Shown piece by piece: positions 1 to 12,158 of a stretch of 64,000 bases of DNA. The DNA is from Gossypium raimondii (taxonomy: Eukaryota > Streptophyta > Magnoliopsida > Malvales > Malvaceae). The translations under genes were made by a program, and so were the position numbers. The notes below the pieces were generated by a model. The model ran no database searches, was not told the DNA's origin, and saw nothing but the letters and a program-made list of their open reading frames with translations. Each line of letters begins with the position of its first letter. The first letter of the stretch is position 1. The stretch covers positions 48,927,980 through 48,991,979 of the forward strand of contig NC_068575.1 in NCBI RefSeq assembly GCF_025698545.1. Reading direction: 5' to 3'.

Positions 1-115
1 TAAATTTAATACGTCTTAAGTTGCTAGGCAATTAAAAATTGTGTGTTCACCTTTCATGTCTTATTCAATTTATATAAATACCTATTGTGTGTTTTGTTCA
101 ACAATAAGCAGGGTT

Positions 116-1473
116 ATGGAATTCTCTACAAGTCGTGGCGTCTCCTCCCAACGCGATGACTTGGGAGAGACTGGTATGGGAATACGATGGCGATGGAGGA
201 AGATAGGATAGGCCAGATGACTTTTAAGGCAATGCTCCTTGATGGGAAATCAGGTAAGGAGGGATCTGAGACCTATGAAGATGATGGTTTTGATCTTAAA
301 GATGGTAATGTGATTACACAACTCGTTGATGGTGTTCCTGATATTCGGTTTTCGGAAAGGGTGCATACGTTGATCCACAAGAGCATTTCGAAATTGGTTG
401 TCATTAAGTTGCTAGGCCATAGAATTGATTTTAATGCACTTTGTACCAAACTTTATAGCCTCTGGAGGTCTAAACGAGCATTCCAACTAATGGATTTAGA
501 GAGCCACTATTACATAGTCAAATTTCAGACTCAGACAGACTACAGTATGGCGCTCTTGCAAGGTCCATGGATGATATATAGACAATACTTAACTGTGCAG
601 CCTTGGTCCACCTTTTTCACAACATCACAGTAGATTTTTTGTATCAAATGGTTGTATAAATTCAACTTCCAGGGTTCTCGGATGCCATGTACAAAAAGAA
701 TTTGTTGAAAACTAAAGGAAACATTATTGGACAAGTTATTAAGGTTGATGATAACACAGAAAATGGGTCGAGGGGTCGTTTTGCAAATATGGCAATCAGT
801 ATTGATCTCAAACAGCCTCTAGTTTCCAAGATTTGGATTGAGGGGAGACTACAACGAGTTGAATATGAGAGTCTACCAAATGTTTGTTTTGAATGTGACT
901 TGTTTGGGCGCTTGCAAGATTTTTGTCCAAAGACTGGTAAAAGTACGAGGGACATAGGAGATGATGTCGATGATCGAGGTCATGGTGGTACAAGTCATGA
1001 ACAACAACCAGTGACGACAGACCTTGATAAAAGGGCAAAAGGGGAGGGTTTTGGATCATGGATGGTAGTTGCTAAAAAATTTAAGAGAAAGTCGAAGAAG
1101 CCTTTGGATGAGGGTCTACCTCAACATCCACGGAATACGGGATCACGTTTCAATCTTATAGCTGAACAAAATGATTAGGATGATGGTCTTATGCCAAAGG
1201 ATAGTAGCGACTTAATAGTTGTTGTAAGCGTGTTTGAAATGGATAAAAAGTGTAGCCAGTCGAAACGGGCACAGTTAAAGTAGGCTCAATCAAAAGGGAA
1301 AGAGGTGGTAGGGCTCAAGTTTAGTATTGGTAAGGGATCAGGTCAAAATAGTTGTTCATCTAGAAAGCCTGGGGCAAAGGGTATTATGATTAGGGACTTA
1401 TCGAAGAGGCCTGTCATTTCTAAGGTGAGGAATGGTCCAGTTAAGGATCCTGTTGTAACCAGTAAAGTTTGAT
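116..1473 (+). pseudogene. Broken DUF4283 / zinc-knuckle protein (LINE ORF1-type remnant)
   Basis: The translation shows a DUF4283-like domain (about 190-630, ending in the typical PW-F--SQ stretch). A second half (about 690-1178) contains IKVDDNT and RVEYESLPNVCFEC, the region that normally leads into a CX2CX4HX4C zinc knuckle. These domains are typical of ORF1 of plant LINE-type retroelements and of related domesticated proteins. The copy is dead. The first ATG (116) runs into a stop and the frame shifts near 185. A TAG sits at 631-633, and the frame shifts again before 690. Further stops follow at 1176-1178 and about 1278, although the second-half frame continues as recognisable basic linker to about 1473. 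The zinc-knuckle histidine is replaced by Arg (CFEC-DLFG-R-LQDF-C), so the finger could not bind zinc normally. No endonuclease or reverse transcriptase follows, so this is a 5' fragment. Confidence 0.75.
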
Positions 1474-1555
1474 CGAAAGTTTAAATATCTTAGAACTCTC
1501 GTATTGTATATTGGTATTATCTCAGTCGTTAATTTAATTTAATTTGTACCGATGG

Positions 1556-1793
1556 CAGAAGTGGATTTAAGGGGGCCTAGCAGGGCTCCGTCCCTCCTAA
1601 AATGTAAAATTTTTATTTAAGCCCTTAAATTTTTTAAAAAATTTTAAATTAGTAAAGGTAAAATTGTACTTTGGCCCCCCTTAAAATTATTAAAATTTGA
1701 TTTAATCCTTTAAAAATTATAAAGATATAGACTATAAAAAAATTAAAATTTCATTTGTCCCCCCTAAATTTTTTTTCTGGCTTCGCCCATGAC
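1556..1793. repeat. MITE-like interspersed repeat
   Basis: A GC-containing edge (GGGGGCCTAGCAGGGCTCC) and a far edge (TGGCTTCGCCCATG) enclose AT-rich sequence interrupted by CCCCC blocks. A second stretch with the same layout lies at about 10690-10922 and ends in TGGCTCTGCCCC. This resembles a common plant short repeat. No clean target duplication was identified. Confidence 0.35.
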
Positions 1794-3627
1794 CATTGGA
1801 TATGGAGGAGCTCAACTATAAATAGAAGTCTTCCTCCTCATTTGTAATCCTATCATTGTTCCATTATGAGTTAGAATATATTTGAGTTTATTTACGCAAA
1901 CACTTGGTGTGCATTGCTTTTTTGTGACTTTTTAAGTTTTTTCGTTGCTCCTTCGTTTTTTAGTTGCTTCCACTTTACTTTCAGTGCCTTAGAGAATTTT
2001 CGGGAGAATTCTTACTTTTTGAGAATTAGGTTGATTCAGGCAAATTTGAAACAAAAAAAATCACCTAAGACCGCAAGATTTACTAGACTTAAGTTTTAGC
2101 CCCGTAACACAAGATGGAGCACGAGAAAGTTTCAACATTTCATAAGTTGTGGAAGAAACTTTTAGTCCTCCTATGTGGATTTAGTAGTGTGAAAATACAA
2201 ATAATAATTATAAAAGTCAAATGTTGCTATTAATTTTGTACTACGTGTAAATTACAAATTTATTCATTTTACTCTAGCAAGTCAAATTTAATCCCTGTAT
2301 TTTTAAAATTTTGAAATATCAATATTGACCTAAATAGTAAAGTGTCAAGTTATGCAAGTAGGGCTTGTACTATGCATAAATTATGGGTTTAGTTCATGTT
2401 GTCTAAAATCTTGATAAATTTTGAATTTTAAAATTTAAATCGATTAATATCCACTTAGCACATTCACATTTAATGCGGGGTAAGGAATCCAAAGCCCAAA
2501 CCCTGTAGATATAATATACTTTTTAAAATACATTAACATGGAGATTTAATTCCATTACCAAATTTTGAGGTCATAAACCAAAAAATTCCTTGGGAAAGGA
2601 TATTGAAAGTAAAAAGATAAAATTTTGTCATCCTTTGTGAAAGTTTTATCACTGCATTTGATATTAATCCATAAGCCAAAAAAAGGGATGAATTAATACA
2701 TGGTATTCACACAATAGGAGTTTTAAAAAGCAGGTCACAAAAATAACGTAATAATAATATAAATATAACAATTAAATCACTAAAATAAATATGACATATA
2801 GCATGAAATGTAAATAATTTTGGTTACATTTTATCACTCCCAACCTATATAAAATAGAATGAATTGAAAATCACATGAATATACAAATCTACTAAAATAA
2901 TTCTGGCTTGCTCGAATATTATTTGTAATATATAATTAAAACTTTAATACTTTCAAAATAAGAATTAATCAAACCTAGAAAATAAATCATGAAAAATATA
3001 AAAAATTAATCATTTTAATTAAATTTTATGTATATATTATTCATTTTAAATCCAACACAATATGTTTATTTTATATAAATAAAATATAATATTAGAGACG
3101 GAGATGAGGGTTATGCGATTTGAACTCATGCTAAACGAGTGTTTGATAATAACTTTAAATCACTACTCCATATAAGTTAAGGTTAATATAATATTATTAG
3201 AATTATAGTTAAGCAAAATTTACATTATTTTTGAAAAACATGACAAATTCACATTTGAATTATTTTAAAAATTTATTTTAGCTAATAATTATTTTAAATC
3301 CGAAAATTAATCAAAGAAAAAGCGTATTGCATTCCCAGAAAATTAATTTCAAATACCCAAACTTAAGTTGATTTAATTTTTAAAAAGTAAGTTGAAGTCA
3401 AATAGATTAAAGTATGAAGTCAAAATAATTAAATGGATATATGTGAAAGTAAAAAAAAAAAAAGCATCCGAAAGGTACACAGATAAGAGTATATATTTAG
3501 AGGGTAAAAAGATGGAAGACTTCACAGGGCAATGGGCAATGGGCAATGGCATATCGGAGAATCGGGTACTAACAATTTGGAAAGCTCCGCAATCAGACGC
3601 ATGCAACATCAAAGGCTCATGTTTTGC
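1794..3627. other. AT-rich spacer with weak repeat remnants
   Basis: No credible gene. A TATA-box-like TATAAATAG at 1817-1825, followed by a T-rich stretch, could be the promoter part of a decayed LTR. At about 3095-3190 the minus strand reads like a tRNA-derived SINE: it has a B-box-like GAGTTCAAATC, and the A-box is degraded. The rest is AT-rich sequence without recognisable structure. Confidence 0.4.
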
Positions 3628-3897
3628 CACGTGTACCAAGACAAAGGATGATGAGTTGGCATTGCCAGCTCGATTCAGCTCACCTCAGCCAAGCCAAAAA
3701 TCGCTGAGCCGCAGCAGCCGCCTAAAGATTCTCTCGTGCTCCTAAAAAGTAAAAACGCACTCTCCCATTTTCCTCCACCACGTGGTTCGTTTTCAAGCCG
3801 TTCAGATCTCCAGGGCCCACAGGAAATCCAACGACCGAAATTCCACTTCATGAGTCCACTCTTATCGATAAACAAACGGTCCAAAACCAACCACGTG
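3628..3897 (+). promoter_or_regulatory. Three CACGTG G-boxes upstream of NF-YB
   Basis: Perfect CACGTG hexamers occur at 3628-3633, 3779-3784 and 3892-3897, within about 520 bp upstream of the NF-YB start codon. The first and third read CCACGTGT and the second CCACGTGG, which are G-box/ABRE-type contexts bound by bZIP and bHLH factors. Three in 270 bp is far above chance in this AT-rich window. Function is inferred from position only. A fourth CACGTG lies downstream of the gene at 5987-5992. Confidence 0.5.
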
Positions 3898-3945
3898 TCA
3901 TCCCCGATGCATTATTATCCCATCTATCCAACGGACCCAAACAAC

Positions 3946-3969
3946 CTCTCTCTCTCTCTCTCTCTCTCT
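3946..3969 (+). repeat. (CT)12 microsatellite in NF-YB leader
   Basis: Twelve uninterrupted CT units lie about 175 bp upstream of the NF-YB ATG, probably in the promoter or 5' leader. Pyrimidine tracts of this kind are common near plant transcription starts. Confidence 0.8.
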
Positions 3970-4142
3970 GCGTCCGACACTCCTTTCCTCATTCTTCGGA
4001 ACCCGTTCTTCCTTTCCGACCAGCGACAACGATCATCGTGATATCCCAGTTCTACCCTCACCGAACCCCCCAAATTCTCCGCTAGCTCATAGAAAACTTG
4101 TCCGGGATTTTTTTTTCCTTTTTTGTTCTTTTTTCTTTGGGG

Positions 4143-4799
4143 ATGGCTGAATCAGACAATGAATCGGGGGGGCATAACAACAGCGGAGGAAACGCTCACA
4201 GCGAAACGTCAGCGCGTGAGCAAGACAGGTTCTTGCCGATCGCAAACGTAAGCAGGATCATGAAAAAGGCGTTGCCGGCAAACGCTAAGATCTCCAAAGA
4301 CGCTAAAGAAACGGTCCAGGAATGCGTCTCCGAGTTCATCAGTTTCATCACGGGAGAAGCTTCCGACAAGTGTCAGCGCGAAAAGCGGAAGACCATTAAC
4401 GGGGATGATCTGCTTTGGGCCATGACGACGCTTGGTTTCGAGGAGTACGTGGAGCCCTTGAAGATTTATTTGCAGAAGTACAGGGAAATGGAAGGCGAGA
4501 AGAGCTCCATGGGAAGGGGAGAAAAAGATGGCGCCAGTGGTGGTTCCTCCGGCGGGGCAAGTGGCAGCGGTGGCGGAGGGAGTGGAGGTGGAGGTGGAGT
4601 AGGTCCGGGTGGTGGTGGTGGTGGTGGGTTCAATGGAGGAGGGATGTACGGAGGGATGATGATGATGGGTCATCATCAAGGTCACGTTTACGGCTCCGGT
4701 GGGTATCATCATCAGATTAGCATGGAGAAACGTGGTGGCACAGGCGTTGCCGCCGCCAATGATGAAGCAAGAGGTGGAGCTGCTGTCAGGTCAAGGTAG
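4143..4799 (+). CDS. NF-YB3: Nuclear factor Y subunit B (NF-YB3-type histone-fold protein)
   Basis: Single-exon gene for 218 residues. NF-YB pairs with NF-YC through a histone fold, and NF-YA joins to bind CCAAT boxes in the nucleus. The conserved core spans about residues 25-118, from [20 protein letters not shown] through [20 protein letters not shown] to the end of the last helix, and matches the plant family almost residue for residue. Residue 52 is Lys (ISKDAKET), where the LEC1 embryo class has Asp, so this is a non-LEC1 type. The acidic N-terminus ([13 protein letters not shown]) is closest to Arabidopsis NF-YB3 as I remember it. The tail (about 130-218) is Gly-rich, then [11 protein letters not shown] and His-rich, without a recognised domain. 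ATG 4143 is chosen because family homology begins exactly there; upstream in-frame codons are non-ATG and T-rich leader. No defect is seen. Confidence 0.95.
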   Translation: MAESDNESGGHNNSGGNAHSETSAREQDRFLPIANVSRIMKKALPANAKISKDAKETVQECVSEFISFITGEASDKCQREKRKTINGDDLLWAMTTLGFEEYVEPLKIYLQKYREMEGEKSSMGRGEKDGASGGSSGGASGSGGGGSGGGGGVGPGGGGGGGFNGGGMYGGMMMMGHHQGHVYGSGGYHHQISMEKRGGTGVAAANDEARGGAAVRSR

Positions 4800-6949
4800 A
4801 AAGTAAGGTAGATGGTTTGGTAGGGGGTATGGAGCATGGTTTAAGAAGAAAATTGTTGATGTTAATTAATTGTTGATTGGGGTATTTAAATTTTACTTGT
4901 TAAGCATTAACTCGATTTCTTAGGTCTCTATTTTGTGGGATATGTGATTGTCGGCAAGAAGAAAGAAGAAGATGATGCATAGTAAAAAAAAAAGTTGTAA
5001 CCTTCAATGATAAAAGAGAATTAGTAGTATTCTAATTTAATGGGGGGGAAAAAACCTTGTGTGCAACTACTGCAGATGAAAACTTTAATTCATTTTCTGC
5101 CGTCTCTTTTGTTATTAGTTTATGTGTTGAATTGACGGGGAATATTAGATAGAGCAGAGAGTTTGGAGAAGCAGTGTCTCAATGTTAAAGGAAAAGGAAA
5201 GTTTGGATGGGCATGTTTGTTTTAGAAAAAAAGGTGGAAATGTGTTTTGCCACCTGTGGGACTGGGTGGGTTGGGTCATCCTCATCTCAATACAATATAG
5301 GGGAGGGGAGGGGAGACCTCCTCTTTTCACTATTCCATTTTTAGATGCCTCCAATTTTAGATATCATCAGATGCATGCCTCAATCCTCCGAATTTCAAAT
5401 AGAATGTAAAAGCTGATTTTGTGCTTGTTTCAATTGCTGCATGAGGGTCAAAAAAAAAGAAAAAAAACCCTTGGTAACTATGGGTTTATGTCAGGTATTG
5501 AATATAGATGATGTTGTAAAAGGGAAGCCTTTTTCCAGCTTTGCTCCATTTGTTACCATATAGGGTTTCAGCTCAAACATTCTCATGCAGTTTTGTTTGG
5601 TTTTAAAATCTTAAACCATATTTGAAGAAAAGATTGATTCATGTGGCAAGTGGGTTTTGGAGAGGAAATGAAAGTGAAGTGGGGGGGGGGGGGGGCAACA
5701 TGAGGAGCACCAACTCCACTCTATTCCACACATCATAGTTAGTTGCCCACTTTATAGCTCCACCTCCCAACTGAATTTTTTTAGTTTTTTCGGGACAAGA
5801 GCCACATACAATACCTTATTTATTTTTGGCTAAAACAGTATCCTTGAGTATAATTTACTTTTTAAAATCATACTTTCGTTCATTACCCTTAATCAAATAA
5901 ATTTAATCTTCCCATTTTGTCTTAATTCTAAAAAAATTCATTTTACATTTGTTTGATGGAAAACAACTCATTGCTCCATGGTTTGCCACGTGTCTTACAC
6001 ATGTTTTTGAAAATTAAATTTGACATAAAATACTCCAATAAATATAGATAATAATTAGTTTACTGAAATAGTTCAATTTATGATATGAATTCATTTAAAT
6101 ATATATATAAAAGAATCTTCAAACAACTGTTTTCATACCCACATGTGCTACACTCTCTTCATATTTCTTTTTCTTTTCTTTTCTTTTATAAAATTAGTTC
6201 ATTTTCATTTTTAATTTTGAATATAATCACCCAAAACTTTTTAAATTTAATTCGGTCTTTATATTTTTATAATATTATTAATTAATTTAATATTTTTACA
6301 ATTTTATTAATAAAAATAGAAAGATTAAAATTCTAAATGTATGAAGTTTAAAGACTTACAATCACAATTGTTTAAATCAGACCAAACTGACTAATTAAAT
6401 AAAAAATCAATCGAAATATCGATCTAGAGAGAGACATCAACCCGAATGGACCATAAAAGAAAGGCTTTATGGCCTTCCTTACGTAACAACTATCCTTTTT
6501 CTCTTCCTTTTTTCTATTTTTGATAGGAGAAGATGATGACACTTGTAATCTCTTATTTTCTTGAGATTATATAAAAATGGTTAAATTTCAATTTTGATCT
6601 TTATATTTCATTTAAATTTGAAATTTAATCTCTATAATTTAATTTTTGACATAATTTCCCTTCAATTCTTATAATATCATTAGTTAGTCTAAATACTATA
6701 TTTTGAGTAAAATTATGATGTGAGTTTTTAAGAATTGTTAACACTATTAAAATTCTCTATTAAATTTAGATCCATTATAATGTCATTTTTTTTATTACAT
6801 AAATACCAAGTTAGTATTGCTTTTTAATTTCAAAATGCCACACCAAAAAATTTAATAGAAGAATTATAATAGTGTTAAAAAATGGACCTAAATTTTTAAA
6901 TTCAAAAAGTAAAGGCTTTTATTAAATTCCATTCACCGAACTGTCAATT
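4800..6949. other. NF-YB 3' flank and AT-rich spacer
   Basis: The first few hundred bases probably hold the NF-YB 3' UTR and polyadenylation region. The rest is AT-rich, with a G15 run at 5681-5695 and one CACGTG at 5987-5992. I see no gene. The short open frames here lack homology and codon structure. Confidence 0.4.
5681..5695 (+). repeat. G15 homopolymer
   Basis: Fifteen consecutive G in otherwise AT-rich DNA. Its length is prone to replication slippage and to sequencing error. Confidence 0.8.
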
Positions 6950-8340
6950 TTCAAGTTTGGAAAATCGGTCAACTTGCAATGGCTTTTCGGACAGGATCTA
7001 GGCATTTCTAGGTTGATATGTCCCATTGAGTACGAAGATCTACATCTTATATTTGAAACACACTTTGAATCACTCAATTTTGAGTTTGGGAGCTTAAGTT
7101 ATAAACATTTTAGTGAAGATTGTGTGAGCAAAATTTCTAGACGGGATTATTACGGAAATCACGAGTTTTAAGCTTTTAATTCGACTTTAAATCATATTGG
7201 GTTCGATTTTTAGGCTTAATTATTATATACGAGCTCAATATTTTATTTATTCGGTTTTATTTTATTTATTATTTATTTATTATGAATTTTGGATATATTT
7301 TTAAGTATTTTAAGTTATTTAGGAGTTTTATATTTCTTAGTTAAACAAGAAAATTTAGTTTAAAACTACTTATTGTTTGGATTACCTAGAATTTCATTAT
7401 ACTTTAAAGTTTTATTTGGATGTAATTAGCTAACCTATATAAAGGTTAACAAACATAACATCGATTTAGCTAATAATGCAATTTAGTTCAATTTACTAAT
7501 TGCCATATATCAATCAATTTAATTCATTCATAACATAAATAATAATTAACCTATCATATAATTATTTAAGCATTTATTTTCATATGAATTCAATTGTATG
7601 CTTTTTCATGTTCAATCATGACCCTCAATTACAATTTTGATTTTTATTTTACGCAAGAAAGACTTAGATCTTCTTTTCAATTATGTGTTCTTAATTATTG
7701 GTTTAATATTTCTAAACTATTGATTCATGTTTGATTTGCTTAAATCAAAGGAGGAATAGAGCATTTTTAATAGTAAATCTAGCGTAATTGAATGGAGTTG
7801 CATTCAATTCTAGAAATAAGACGACATAAATCTACTGGATTAGAGTCAAATCTAATAGGGGGTTCCATAGATCGAGTTAAAACGATAATAGGGGTTTTAA
7901 TTAGAAAGAAATTTCAATTAATCAACCTAGAGCCAGTTGCTTTTATTCTTTAAGAGAAATATTAACATAATTTAGGGACTTCTACAGATCAAGACACTAA
8001 GTAAAGGAATTGCGTAATTTAGATTGATAGTGACAGATGAAGTCTAGGTGACTTCTTTCCTGGGTATTGTTTCGCTTCTTGGTTATTATTCGATTATTTT
8101 CCTGATTTGTTCTTTGTCACGTTGTAGTTAATTAATTTAGTTAATTTTAGTTTTTAATCAATCACTTGAATTTATCGATTAAATAATAGAAAGATGGTAA
8201 TTACTAGTACTTTTAGTCTTCGTGGGAATGATATCTTTACTCACTGTAACTATACTATTAATTGATAAGTGCACTTAGCTTAATTGAATTTTTAGTTAGT
8301 TTACGACGGCATCACTAAAATCCTTAATTATTATATTTTT
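6950..8340. mobile_element. Probable decayed LTR-retrotransposon sequence
   Basis: There is no coding domain. The text from about 7600 to 8290 resembles LTR/leader sequence of large plant Ty3 elements, ending near TTGATAAGTGCACTTAGC at about 8261-8280. A similar arrangement (CACGTGCACTTGC) occurs near 47970. Ends and target duplication were not found. The small open frame at 6974-7171 has no homology I recognise. Confidence 0.3.
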
Positions 8341-8349
8341 ATATAAAAT

Positions 8350-9735
8350 TTATAATTAAGATAAATTATCTAGTTGATCATCTAACTTTTAAAACATTTT
8401 TATTTTGGTCACAAAAAATTTCCTTTCAATTTGGACACCATCGTTAAAGAAATTTATCATGTCATTCAAGCTTTAATCTATTAACGACAGTTAAGAAAAA
8501 GAAAAGAGGCATTTAAATAGATTTTTGGTCAAAATTTCTTTAAATTTGAGTCAAACTTTTGCATCCACCAATTAAAACCCACATTCAACATCTTCCAATC
8601 TCCATTGTCCTCTCCATGCCTAGCACCTCCTTCCCCTTTCCACATACCACTGACCAACACATTGCACCACCCAAGTGACATTTTATGTAAGGAAATCCCA
8701 AATTTCCATGTATTTCGTAGATTCTCAAAAGATCATATTATCGAATACACGTTAGAGATGAGTTTGGAAGCCGAATAACATAGCTATAAAAACCCAAATT
8801 TCTCTCAAGCAACAAAGATCATCCAAGCTAGAGAACTTTTGATTCTTTAGTAAATTTCCATTTCTTTATTGAAAAAAAAAAACAAAACATTACCATTTAT
8901 AGCAAGCCATTGAACTTTCGATGTATCCAAGTTAGAACACGTTCAATTCATTAATAAATTTAAACAAGAGATAGGTTATCGTTAGAAAGCAAAGTTTTAG
9001 CTTTCCCCTAATCATGAACCCCAGCTTTGACTGAAATCCCTTTTCCCAGTACTACCCGTTGCTCTACCTACAAATATAGTTTTCTTCTTTGTATCCACAT
9101 TTGCTGCCTCTTTAGTTTCAGAAACTTCCTCTCATCTAACAAAACCATTAAAAAAAGCAAATTCAATAAGGGATAAAAGAAAAGGTAATCAAAAGGGAAA
9201 AGAGGAATCTTGTTATGGGGATTACCATGGTAGAACATAGAGGCCTGGTTTTAATGGTTGAGGAGGGAAATGAAGGGAAAGATTTGGAGAATAGAGAGTT
9301 TATGAGAAAAAGAGGAGTGGCCATAGATTAAAGACAAATGTTGACTGGTCTTTTCTCTTTAAATCTTTGTTCAAATGATGAAGAAAAGTTCTGGTTGTGC
9401 CATGGTATGCTCTCTTGTATTTCAGGTAGGCAATGTAAGGAAATGTCACGTGGGTAATGCAATGAGAGCGGAAAAAGGTGTTGGGCATGGAGAGGATAAT
9501 GGAGGTTGCAAGATGTTGAAGATTCAGATTTAAAGAAAATTTAGCCAAAAAATATATATTTAAAATTGAGGTTTTTCTTTTTTATTTTCTCTAAAGCAAT
9601 TAAATATTTAAAACTTGAATGAGTAAAATAATAAATTTTTCTAACACCAATGGCTAAATTGAAATATTTTTTGAAAGATTAAAATAAAAGCACCCTATAA
9701 ATTAGATCATAACTAAATAATTTATCCTTATTATT
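8350..9735. mobile_element. Non-autonomous element with long terminal inverted repeats
   Basis: The first roughly 360 bp (8350-8710) and the last roughly 345 bp (9390-9735) are diverged reverse complements. Examples are AACATCTTCCAATCTCCATT near 8586 against the complement of AATGGAGGTTGCAAGATGTT near 9500, and TCCTCTCCATGCC on both sides. Long inverted ends suggest a Mutator-like or fold-back element. The interior (8710-9390) encodes nothing recognisable. The right arm carries an 82-codon open frame (9300-9548, minus) that is best read as chance. No target duplication could be fixed because both ends lie in AT-rich DNA. Confidence 0.5.
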
Positions 9736-9742
9736 ATATACC

Positions 9743-10204
9743 TGTAATCGCCAACCCAAATGTCCTAGAAGGATTCGGGTCTCTGACCCTTGTTCTAGAT
9801 GGACTCGACTCGGAAGAGGCGTATTCGCCAAGACAACTCGCAAGAAGAGTTTGTAGACACATCTCGCAGGATGGGGTCGCGAACGGTGTTCGCAAAAAGG
9901 ATTGCGAGCCTTACAAGTAATCCATACTCGTGACCAACGGGTACGGAACTTGCTGAGGATGCCAACCCCATGATCAGAAAGGACCGTGTGCTACGCAGAC
10001 ATGCATCCAACAAGCTAAAGAGCATGCAGAGAATATCAGCACCAGAGGCAGAGAATGTCAGTACCGGAAGCCCCAAGACCAAAAGGAAATGATAGACCGA
10101 TGTAATAGTAACAATATAAGCATATATAAATACCTCAATGACATATGAGAAAAACACTCCAACACTTATAATTACCCCAAATTTAAAAATCCTTAACAAT
10201 TACA
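9743..10204 (+). mobile_element. Solo-LTR-like element
   Basis: Begins TGTAATCGCC and ends ACAATTACA (TG...CA with inverted TGTAAT/ATTACA). It is much more GC-rich than its flanks and has a TATA-like CATATATAAATACC at about 10121-10134. These traits fit an LTR of about 460 bp. The 5-bp flanks do not match, so the call is tentative. Confidence 0.4.
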
Positions 10205-10689
10205 TTGGTAATCTATTCTTCATAATTATAATATCATAATTACAGTTAACACTAATACATTGTTGAATTTTTAAAATCTTACTCACTAAAATAAGTATTA
10301 TTAACTAAAATTCTTATTTATGAAACAACTTATCTTATTTTCCTTTTAATTTTTCAGTCAAACTTAAACTTTTTTCAAAATCTGAAAGTAAAAAGAATTT
10401 AAAACAACTATTTTAAATATGAAAATTTCTTTTAAATACATTTAAACCATTTTAAATTTTAAATAATTATAAAAATATTTTAAAATTTACTTATAAGGTT
10501 AACAAACCAATATGCACATAGTAGGGGAAAAAACTAATACTTTATCATTTAAATAGGTTGGATAAAGGAAGAAATTGTAGTTCTCATTAAATGAAAAACA
10601 TCTCATTTTTAGATCAAGAAAGATGTTTTACAATATTTATGAAAATGAAAATGTGATATATTGACTTTTGCTAAGCCTCGCTGATTGAT

Positions 10690-10922
10690 AGGAGAAATTC
10701 TTTTAGGAGCGAATTTAAGTTTATATTTTTATGATAATAAAAGTGAAATTTTACGACTTTAATAATTTATGTATTTGTAATTTTTAAAGAATTAAATTAA
10801 TTTTTCTTATTTTTGTAATTAAAGTGTAAATTTATCATATATTAAAATTATAAAAAGACTAAAGGTGAAATTTTCAATTTTAGGGGGTCGGGCCCTCTAC
10901 CAGTCCCCTTTGGCTCTGCCCC
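10690..10922. repeat. MITE-like repeat, relative of 1556-1793
   Basis: An AT-rich body ends in a GC block (GGGGGTCGGGCCCTC, then TGGCTCTGCCCC). The layout and edge motifs match the repeat at 1556-1793. Confidence 0.35.
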
Positions 10923-10925
10923 TAC

Positions 10926-11060
10926 TGATTGGGTATTAGCTCAATTGGTATGGGTATTGCTGTCAATGCAGGAGGACATGGGCTTAAGTGTGTTGAATTG
11001 CATCATCCTCCTATTTATAAGTCGGGAAGAGACTATATGGATAATTTTAGACATTGTGTT
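10926..11060 (+). repeat. Weak tRNA-derived SINE-like sequence
   Basis: TAGCTCAATTGG at about 10935 fits a polymerase III A-box. A degraded B-box-like GGGCTTAAGTGTG follows at about 10980. No intact tRNA cloverleaf can be drawn, so this is at best an old SINE. Confidence 0.3.
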
Positions 11061-12158
11061 AAAAGAGTTTACTAAACGGTTAAGTTGAAAATCAATATTC
11101 TTCAAGGATATAATAGATATAGTTAATGTTTGGTTAAATATTAATTATGAAAATGTGATTTTACACGGTTAAAGTTGGATTCTAATTCACACATATTGTT
11201 TATATGTCGTGATTTCTTGTCAAAGCAGTTGATCTCAAAAGAAAGATAAAAGATAAGATAAATATGTAATAATAAGATAAAAGTATGGATATTATATATA
11301 TATATATATATATATATTAGTTTTTACTCGGTTTTATTGTATTTATCAATTAAAATATTTTATAAATTTAATTTTATAATTGATATTATAAGTAAATTTA
11401 AATATTTTGTAGATATCTAAATGAGCACTTACATTTTGTAGAATATTACTTAAATGATACATAGAGCACGAGTATGATATTTTGTTAAATTATCTGTGCT
11501 CTACATATCACACAAGTTGGTTGTGTATATTAAATTTATAATATTAGATTTTGTTTAAAATTGATACATATAGCACGTATAACAAAAATTGTTACATTGC
11601 CTGTGATTTATGTATCACATGTTGCTTGTGTATCTTATTATATATTATATATAATATTATAATATTAAAAATAAATTAGTATTTGTAATATTTAAAATTA
11701 TTGTATTTAAATAAAAAACTAAAATAATCTACCGAGCAAGCAAGTTATCTATTTCAATGAGTTTAATAATATGCATAAGTATAAATTCTGAATTTCTATG
11801 TAATCCCTTTAAGAAATTTGAAAATCTAATTTGAGGCTCCAAAACTAAGAATGAAGTCCCTGATGGTGAGTATTGTAAATAATGTTATTTCCTGTTGCGT
11901 AGGTAATATGAAATGTTTCTGGGTTGAATGAAAGGCATTAGTATATAGAGTAATAACTATAGTATATAATGAGGAAAAAGGAATGTAAAGAAAATAATGA
12001 ATGTATTATTGTGTTATTTGGCTAGAAAATATAAAACTAGCTATAATGCATCACACATTATGTAATATGTTATATTATTGAAAAGCTGTTGACATGAAAA
12101 CTTGGAAATTCAATTACAGTACTCCATGCCTATAGTAGAGGTTTAATTTAATGGTGGA
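11061..12158. other. AT-rich spacer with simple and tandem repeats
   Basis: Contains an alternating TA run at about 11291-11318. A diverged tandem pair at about 11455-11640 has a period near 107 bp, and each copy starts TGATACATA-AGCACG and includes TGTGTAT. The last 300 bp are the 3' flank of the protease gene. No gene seen. Confidence 0.45.

Noticed and set aside
3392-3745. 117-codon open frame upstream of NF-YB
   Set aside because: No homology, contains a poly-Lys stretch from an A-run, and overlaps the G-box promoter region.
4209-4712. 167-codon open frame antisense to the NF-YB gene
   Set aside because: It mirrors the conserved histone-fold and Gly-rich coding sequence; low-complexity Thr/His content is the shadow of GGT/GGC/ATG codons.
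9795-10199. 134-codon minus-strand open frame
   Set aside because: Lies inside an LTR-like sequence and lacks recognisable domains; hydrophobic composition reflects base bias.
10926-11060. Functional tRNA gene
   Set aside because: Only the A-box is good; acceptor, D, anticodon and T stems cannot be paired.
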